From Alistipes sp. (lineage in GTDB: Bacteria; Bacteroidota; Bacteroidia; Bacteroidales; Rikenellaceae), in contig JAGBYV010000254.1 in the NCBI GenBank assembly GCA_017628595.1, positions 1 through 6,087 on the forward strand: a DNA stretch of 6,087 nt, read 5' to 3'. This document shows positions 5,462-6,087 of the stretch, in pieces. Made by a program: the position numbers and the translations under genes. The notes beneath the pieces were generated by a model that worked only from the letters and a program-made list of their open reading frames with translations, was not told the DNA's origin and searched no databases. The number at the start of each line of letters is the position of its first letter. The stretch's first letter is position 1.

Positions 5462-6087
5462 ATGAATATATATAAGACATCGGTCAATAACCCCATAACC
5501 TCGATTATTGTCTTCGTGGCAGTAGCCATTATGGGTATATTCTCGCTGTCGCGATTGGGTATTGACCTCTTTCCCGATATCGAGTCAAATATGTTGATGG
5601 TCATGACCTCATATCCCGGTGCGAGTGCCGAGGATATTGAGAACAACGTGACACGTCCTCTGGAGAACGTGCTCAACGGTGTGGACCATCTCGATAACAT
5701 CACTTCGCAGTCGAAGGAGAATATGTCAGTGGTAACGCTTGAGTTTGAGTATGGTTACGACCTGGATATTTTGGCCAACGACGTGCGCGATAAACTGGAT
5801 ATGCTCTCAACGCTGCCCGATGGCGTGAGTCAGCCTATCATCTTCAAGTTCTCTTCTGATATGATCCCCGTTTTGATGCTTGGTGTAACTGCAGAGGAGA
5901 GTATGTCGGGACTCTACAAGATTCTCGACGACCAGATCGCAACTCCGCTGGCTCGTGTTAGCGGTGTGGGTACAATCTCTATCGCGGGTATTCCCGAGCG
6001 TGAGATTCAGGTATATTGCGACCCTAACAAGCTGGAGGCTTACGGTCTTTCTATTGAGGCTATCTCTAACGCTATTGCAGCCGTAAA
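5462..6087 (+). CDS. RND-family inner-membrane efflux transporter (AcrB/MdtB-like), partial
   Basis: The first 208 codons are present and the frame runs off the right edge; full members are about 1000-1050 residues. It begins MNIYKTSVNNPITS with the first transmembrane helix at about 12-30, followed by the hallmark LGIDLFPDIE (32-41). Porter-domain sequence then includes TSYPGASAEDIENNVTRPLE (49-68), ITSQSKENMSVVTLEFEYG (80-98), NDVRDKLDMLSTLPDGVSQP (106-125) and ATPLARVSGVGTISIAG near the end. This order is characteristic of proton-driven RND pumps of the hydrophobe/amphiphile or related exporter groups. I see no basis for a metal-specific (CusA) call. The start ATG is 31 nt after the adaptor stop; that gap (GTAAAACGAGTAAAAAAG) is A-rich and shows no terminator, so it belongs to the same transcript. 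Drug or solute specificity cannot be inferred from this portion. Confidence 0.92.
   Translation, partial: MNIYKTSVNNPITSIIVFVAVAIMGIFSLSRLGIDLFPDIESNMLMVMTSYPGASAEDIENNVTRPLENVLNGVDHLDNITSQSKENMSVVTLEFEYGYDLDILANDVRDKLDMLSTLPDGVSQPIIFKFSSDMIPVLMLGVTAEESMSGLYKILDDQIATPLARVSGVGTISIAGIPEREIQVYCDPNKLEAYGLSIEAISNAIAAV

Noticed and set aside
4405..6087. CusB/CusA-type heavy-metal efflux system
   Set aside because: No metal-binding methionine or histidine clusters were seen in the adaptor or the visible RND segment; a general RND exporter is the safer call.

Overview
This is a chromosomal stretch from a member of the Bacteroidota, most likely a Bacteroidales gut commensal. The best evidence is the promoter in front of the regulator gene: TTTG, exactly 19 bases, then TATATTTG. 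This is the TTTG/TAnnTTTG signature of Bacteroides-type sigma factors, not an E. coli-type -35/-10. Starts preceded by A-rich sequence with little Shine-Dalgarno, and the protein families present, agree with this. I cannot name a genus.

The window holds two divergent, tightly packed operons separated by about 470 bp of AT-rich DNA (1824-2294).

Left operon (minus strand, read from about 1823 down to 1, running off the left edge): a GNAT-family N-acetyltransferase; a metallo-beta-lactamase-fold hydrolase with an export-signal-like N terminus, overlapping it by 8 nt; and, after a 5-nt gap, a lipoprotein with a class I glutamine amidotransferase-like / peptidase C26 (gamma-glutamyl hydrolase-type) domain. 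The last gene is cut just before its expected nucleophile motif. The two enzymes downstream of the acetyltransferase look exported, so this may be a small cell-envelope hydrolase cluster of unknown substrate.

Right operon (plus strand, from 2295 off the right edge): a TetR-family regulator, a TolC-family outer-membrane factor, a lipoprotein membrane-fusion (periplasmic adaptor) protein, and the first 208 codons of an RND inner-membrane transporter. Gaps are 5, 14 and 31 nt. Together these encode a complete tripartite drug/solute efflux pump with its own regulator as first gene. A period-8 repeat and a 7-bp inverted repeat overlap the promoter, making a plausible site for autoregulation.

I saw no tRNA, rRNA, CRISPR array, insertion sequence, riboswitch or intrinsic terminator. 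The efflux half is a familiar arrangement. The parts most worth a second look are the composition of the left operon and the promoter/operator region. I do not see convincing evidence of a previously undescribed system.
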